From Clostridiales bacterium (lineage in GTDB: Bacteria; Bacillota; Clostridia; Oscillospirales; Oscillospiraceae), in contig JAHZEE010000072.1 of assembly GCA_019421975.1 (NCBI GenBank), positions 1 through 8,041 of the forward strand: a stretch of DNA of 8,041 bases, read 5' to 3'. Below the pieces are notes generated by a model that saw only the letters and a program-made list of their open reading frames with translations, had not been told where the DNA came from and searched no databases. Below, in pieces: positions 5,271 through 8,041 of this stretch; positions within the stretch are counted from its first letter, which is position 1; every line of letters begins with the position of its first letter. The position numbers were made by a program, and so were the translations under genes.

Positions 5271-5645
5271 ATGTCAGAATTGTATGATACCATCCAGGCA
5301 CTGTGCCAGGCGCGCGGCATTTCCGGCTATCATATGTGTAAGGAGCTGGGGATCCAGCCGAGCGTTCTCACGGATTTAAAGATGGGGCGGCAAAAGAGCC
5401 TGTCTGCAAAAAACGCCGATAAAATTGCCTCCTACTTTGCGGTGAGCGTCGGCTATCTGCTGGGCACGCAGCCGGACCCTTCGGATGCGGCTGCGCCCGG
5501 CGTGCGGCGGCTCAGCGACGACGAGATCAAATTCGCCCTGTTTGGAGATGCGGAGATTGACGACGCGCTCATGCAGAGCGTGCGGGAATTTGCGGCCTTT
5601 GCAAAGGCGAACTGGGAGAAAAAAGAGAAGCAAGAAGGCAAGTGA
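5271..5645 (+). CDS. Xre-family prophage repressor (ImmR/CI-like)
   Basis: The 124-residue protein has an N-terminal helix-turn-helix: MSELYDTIQALCQARGISGY followed by HMCKELGIQPSVLTDLKMGR at about 21-40. The conserved tail of Xre domains (KNADKIASYFAVSVGYLLG) follows at about 47-65. The C-terminal part, LSDDEIKFALFGDAEIDD then a charged helix, is a short oligomerisation segment seen in Gram-positive prophage repressors. There is no LexA-type Ser/Lys peptidase domain, so self-cleavage is not expected. Induction probably depends on the ImmA-like protease encoded 6 nt downstream. I chose ATG 5271 for its GGGGAG box 8 nt upstream and because the Xre domain begins there; an in-frame ATG 5172 would add 33 unlike residues. 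It is transcribed from the promoter at 5108-5136 and divergent from the early operon it presumably represses. Confidence 0.92.
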   Translation: MSELYDTIQALCQARGISGYHMCKELGIQPSVLTDLKMGRQKSLSAKNADKIASYFAVSVGYLLGTQPDPSDAAAPGVRRLSDDEIKFALFGDAEIDDALMQSVREFAAFAKANWEKKEKQEGK

Positions 5646-5651
5646 TGCAAA

Positions 5652-6086
5652 TTGGTACCTCTGAGTGAACTCTATACCTTTGCCGACGCCATGTCCTATG
5701 ACCTGTACTGGATCCGCAGCGGGGATGCGAGGATCTGCAGCATGTCTGTGACAGACGGGCAGCATTGCGCCATCATGCTGGATCCGACCTGTCTGCAGCA
5801 GGCGTCGCAGGAGCGCCGGACCCTGGCGCACGAGCTGGGCCACTGCTGCACCGGCTCTTTTTACAATCAGTACGCCGCGCGGGATCTGCGGCAGAAGCAT
5901 GAGAACCGGGCGGACAAATGGGCCATTGGGCGGCTGATTCCCCGGGACGAGCTGGAGCGTGCGGTCGAGGCCGGCAATACGGAGCTTTGGCAGCTGGCCG
6001 AGCACTTCGGCGTGCCGGAGGAATTTATGAAAAAGGCCGTCTGCTGGTACCGCCACGGCAATCTGGCCTCCGATCTCTACGACTGA
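5652..6086 (+). CDS. immA: ImmA/IrrE-family metallopeptidase (XkdA-like)
   Basis: The 144-residue zinc protease is expected to cleave the adjacent repressor after DNA damage or another signal, relieving immunity as in the ICEBs1 ImmR/ImmA pair. It contains the catalytic HELGH at 60-64 and the downstream ENRADKWA motif at 85-92, which supplies a further metal ligand. The family context also matches (CCTGSFYNQYAARDLRQKHE before it, AVCWYRHGNLA near the end). The length is normal. No ATG fits: homologues begin close to LSELYTFAD, so I used TTG 5652, 6 nt after the repressor stop. An ATG at 5645 overlaps that stop (TGATG) but leads to a stop after seven codons in another frame. The ribosome binding site is weak (AGAAGG about 13 nt upstream), so coupling to the repressor is likely. 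Confidence 0.9.
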   Translation: MVPLSELYTFADAMSYDLYWIRSGDARICSMSVTDGQHCAIMLDPTCLQQASQERRTLAHELGHCCTGSFYNQYAARDLRQKHENRADKWAIGRLIPRDELERAVEAGNTELWQLAEHFGVPEEFMKKAVCWYRHGNLASDLYD

Positions 6087-6094
6087 TTCAAAAA

Positions 6095-6123
6095 AAAGAC
6101 ATCTGCCTTTGGCAGATGTCTTT
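6095..6123. terminator. Bidirectional intrinsic terminator
   Basis: A perfect 13-bp stem, AAAGACATCTGCC / GGCAGATGTCTTT, encloses a TTT loop. Read rightwards it is followed by a T-rich tail just after immA. Read leftwards it is followed by eight consecutive T, so it should also stop transcripts coming from the magnesium-transporter gene. It insulates the element from its neighbour. Confidence 0.9.
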
Positions 6124-6332
6124 CTCTTTGCCCATGCCCCGCGGTGCATCCATGCGCATCGTCCGTCCTGTGGAACGCCCTTTTCAACTTGTGAGATTTC
6201 AAACTGCCTCTACCCATAGCTTCCGATCGGCCCAAAATTGCACGCCGCTGTGCACCCTCCTCAAAAATTTTTTGTAAGCGCTGGAATCCATTCTTCGGCC
6301 GCAGCCATGGGCCCCCAGACCAAGCACACGGT
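6124..6332. other. Non-coding junction between prophage module and mgtA-like gene
   Basis: These 209 bases contain no convincing gene, tRNA or promoter. They hold an A/T tract (CAAAAATTTTTTG, about 6262-6274) and a short inverted repeat TGCAC ... GTGCA at about 6239-6254. Because the prophage ends near the terminator and the chromosomal gene begins at 6333, an attachment or junction site would be expected here. I cannot identify one without the other end. Confidence 0.4.
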
Positions 6333-8041
6333 TTACAGCAGCTCCCCATATTCTCTAATATACAGCTTTTTCATCACAGTGGCCAGCGTCATATAGCCGA
6401 GGATGGTCAGCGCCAGCCAGGCGAAGTAGGCTGCGGGCAGCGGCGCAAAGCCGAGGATCCGTCCCAGCCCTGTGAAGGGGATCACCGTCACGAGCGCGAT
6501 GCCCGTAAAGCTCAGCAGCGTCACCGGTGCGGCGGCCCGGCTCTGGAGGAAGGGGAGCTTGGGCGTGCGGATCATGTGGATGACCAGGGTCTGGCTCCAC
6601 ATGGACTCCACGAACCACCCGGCCTGGAACACGGCGATATACAGCGCCTGCGCGGCCGGATCGGTGAGCTGGTGGAACAGCATACCGCCGGACACCATGG
6701 GGCAGATGATAAAGTACATCAAAAGATAGGTGGTGATGTCGAACACAGAGCTGGTGGGGCCGATCCACAGCATGAACTTGCTGACCGAGGCGGCCTCCCA
6801 GGTGCGGGGCTTCTCCAGGAACTCCCGGTCCACATTGTCCCAGGGAATGGCGGTGCAGCTGAGGTCGTAGATGAGATTGAGCAGGATGAGATGGATGCTC
6901 ATCATGGGCAGGAAGGGCAGGAACGCCGAGGCCGCCAGCACGGAGAACATATTGCCGAAGTTGGAGGAGGCCGTCATCTTGATGTATTTGATCATGTTGG
7001 CATAGGTCCTGCGCCCCTCGATGATGCCCTCCTCCAGCACCATCAGGTCCTTTTCCAGCAGGATGATATCGGCCGACTCCTTGGCCACATCCACGGCGGT
7101 GTCCACCGAGATGCCGATGTCGGCGGACTTCATGGCCGCCGCGTCGTTGATCCCGTCGCCCAGAAAGCCCACGGTGTGCCCGGCAGCCCGGAGGACTGTG
7201 ACGATCCTGGCCTTCTGGTCGGGGGTCAGCTTGGCAAACACATCGGTGGTCTCCGCCGCCCTCGCCAGGTCGCGGTCGTTCATCCGCTCCAGGTCGGAAC
7301 CCAGCAGCATATTCCGGACCCGCAGGCCCACCTGCCTGCAGATGGTGCCGGTCACCTTCTCGTTGTCTCCAGTCAGGATCTTGGTGGTCACGCCGTGGGT
7401 ACGGAGGGTGCGGAGGGCCTCTGCCGTGGATTGCTTGGGGGGATCGAGAAAGGCCAGGTAGCCGAGCAGCACCATGTCCTGCTCATCGCGCACGCCGAAC
7501 GCGCCGACGGGAGAGGGACTGTGCTTCTGCGCCAGGGCCAGGACGCGGAAGCCCCTGTCGTTCAGCTCGTCCACCGTCTTCAGAATGCGGCGGCGGAGCT
7601 CATCGGTCAGAGGGGATACCCGGCCGTCGCACTCGGCGAAGGAACAGACGCAGAGCATCTCCTCCACAGCGCCCTTGGTCACCATCTGGGTCTTTCCGGT
7701 CCTGTCCCTGACCACCGTGGTCAGGCGGCGGCGGGTGAAATCAAAGGGGATCTCGTCCACCTTGACATAGTGCTCCGAGAGGTCTGTCAGCTGCGGATTT
7801 TCCGCCTCCTGGGCCTCCGTCTTCTGGATGATGGCCAGATCCATCAGGTTTTTGTAGCCGGTCTGGAAATAGCTGTTCAGATAGGCGTGGCGCAGGACCC
7901 GGGGGTCGTCCTCGCCGTTGACATTCAGGTGATACTCCAGCACCACCCTGTCCTGGGTCAGCGTCCCTGTCTTATCCGTGCAGAGGATATCGATGGCGCC
8001 GAAATTCTGAATGGAGTTCAGATTTTTTACAATGGTCTTCT
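6333..8041 (-). CDS. mgtA: Magnesium-translocating P-type ATPase (MgtA/MgtB family), N-terminus beyond window
   Basis: This is an inner-membrane pump that uses ATP to import Mg2+. The frame is open from the right edge, giving 568 C-terminal residues; family members have about 900, so roughly 330 are missing. Visible motifs, counted from the first full codon, are the phosphorylation site DKTGTLT at 22-28, the nucleotide-binding KGAVEEM at about 122-128, DPPK at about 199-202, the hinge TGDN at 223-226 and GDGIND at 294-299. The helix that follows ([19 protein letters not shown]) and [17 protein letters not shown] are characteristic of Mg2+ pumps rather than Ca2+ pumps. The last six membrane helices are complete and end in REYGELL. 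It is convergent with immA and separated by the terminator at 6095-6123. It is probably chromosomal, marking the prophage boundary. Its promoter and any Mg2+-sensing leader lie outside the window. Confidence 0.95.
   Translation of the reverse strand, partial: KTIVKNLNSIQNFGAIDILCTDKTGTLTQDRVVLEYHLNVNGEDDPRVLRHAYLNSYFQTGYKNLMDLAIIQKTEAQEAENPQLTDLSEHYVKVDEIPFDFTRRRLTTVVRDRTGKTQMVTKGAVEEMLCVCSFAECDGRVSPLTDELRRRILKTVDELNDRGFRVLALAQKHSPSPVGAFGVRDEQDMVLLGYLAFLDPPKQSTAEALRTLRTHGVTTKILTGDNEKVTGTICRQVGLRVRNMLLGSDLERMNDRDLARAAETTDVFAKLTPDQKARIVTVLRAAGHTVGFLGDGINDAAAMKSADIGISVDTAVDVAKESADIILLEKDLMVLEEGIIEGRRTYANMIKYIKMTASSNFGNMFSVLAASAFLPFLPMMSIHLILLNLIYDLSCTAIPWDNVDREFLEKPRTWEAASVSKFMLWIGPTSSVFDITTYLLMYFIICPMVSGGMLFHQLTDPAAQALYIAVFQAGWFVESMWSQTLVIHMIRTPKLPFLQSRAAAPVTLLSFTGIALVTVIPFTGLGRILGFAPLPAAYFAWLALTILGYMTLATVMKKLYIREYGELL

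Noticed and set aside
5376..6149. Minus-strand frame of 257 codons opposite repressor and immA
   Set aside because: It is antisense to two clearly identified genes and crosses the terminator hairpin.
6273..6286. CcpA cre-like sequence TGTAAGCGCTGGAA
   Set aside because: It matches the start of the cre consensus but lies between convergent 3' ends with no promoter to control.
1..8041. CRISPR array, tRNA, rRNA or transposase
   Set aside because: No regularly spaced repeats, no tRNA-like cloverleaf and no transposase motif were seen on either strand.

Overview
The window looks like the left end of a compact, PBSX-like prophage (or phage-derived element) sitting immediately downstream of a chromosomal magnesium-transporter gene. 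The host is probably a GC-rich gut-type Clostridia, perhaps Oscillospiraceae. The evidence is GC-rich coding DNA, strong GGAGG-type ribosome binding sites, an ImmR/ImmA-type immunity pair, a PBSX-family terminase and a palindromic repeat of a kind I associate with that group. The taxonomy is inference; no rRNA or housekeeping marker is present.

Layout, left to right. From 1 to 5053 everything is on the minus strand and reads leftwards as one probable operon. In transcription order it holds a small Xre/Cro-like protein, a two-helix membrane protein, a double zinc-ribbon protein, a palindromic repeat, a frameshifted winged-helix replication initiator, a DnaC-like AAA+ helicase loader, two small proteins (one with a helix-turn-helix), the terminase small subunit, and the terminase large subunit, whose 3' end lies beyond base 1. 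From 5054 to 5270 is an AT-rich control region. It has two near-consensus promoters pointing at each other and four copies of a 14-bp motif, one in the spacer of each promoter. From 5271 to 6086 on the plus strand are an Xre-type repressor and an ImmA/IrrE metallopeptidase, followed by a bidirectional terminator. From 6124 to 6332 is a non-coding junction. From 6333 to the right edge, on the minus strand, is the C-terminal two thirds of an MgtA/MgtB-type P-type ATPase.

How it works together (inference). The repressor holds the leftward early/packaging operon off, and ImmA probably inactivates the repressor by cleavage, because the repressor has no self-cleavage domain. The leftward operon then supplies replication loading and DNA packaging. 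The gene order (ImmA-like, Xre, divergent helix-turn-helix / initiator / DnaC-like / small regulator / TerS / TerL) closely resembles the Bacillus subtilis PBSX order xkdA-xre-xkdB-xkdC-xkdD-xtrA-xpf-xtmA-xtmB. As in PBSX, there is no integrase at this end. With the frameshifted initiator, this suggests a decaying or domesticated element rather than a fully active temperate phage.
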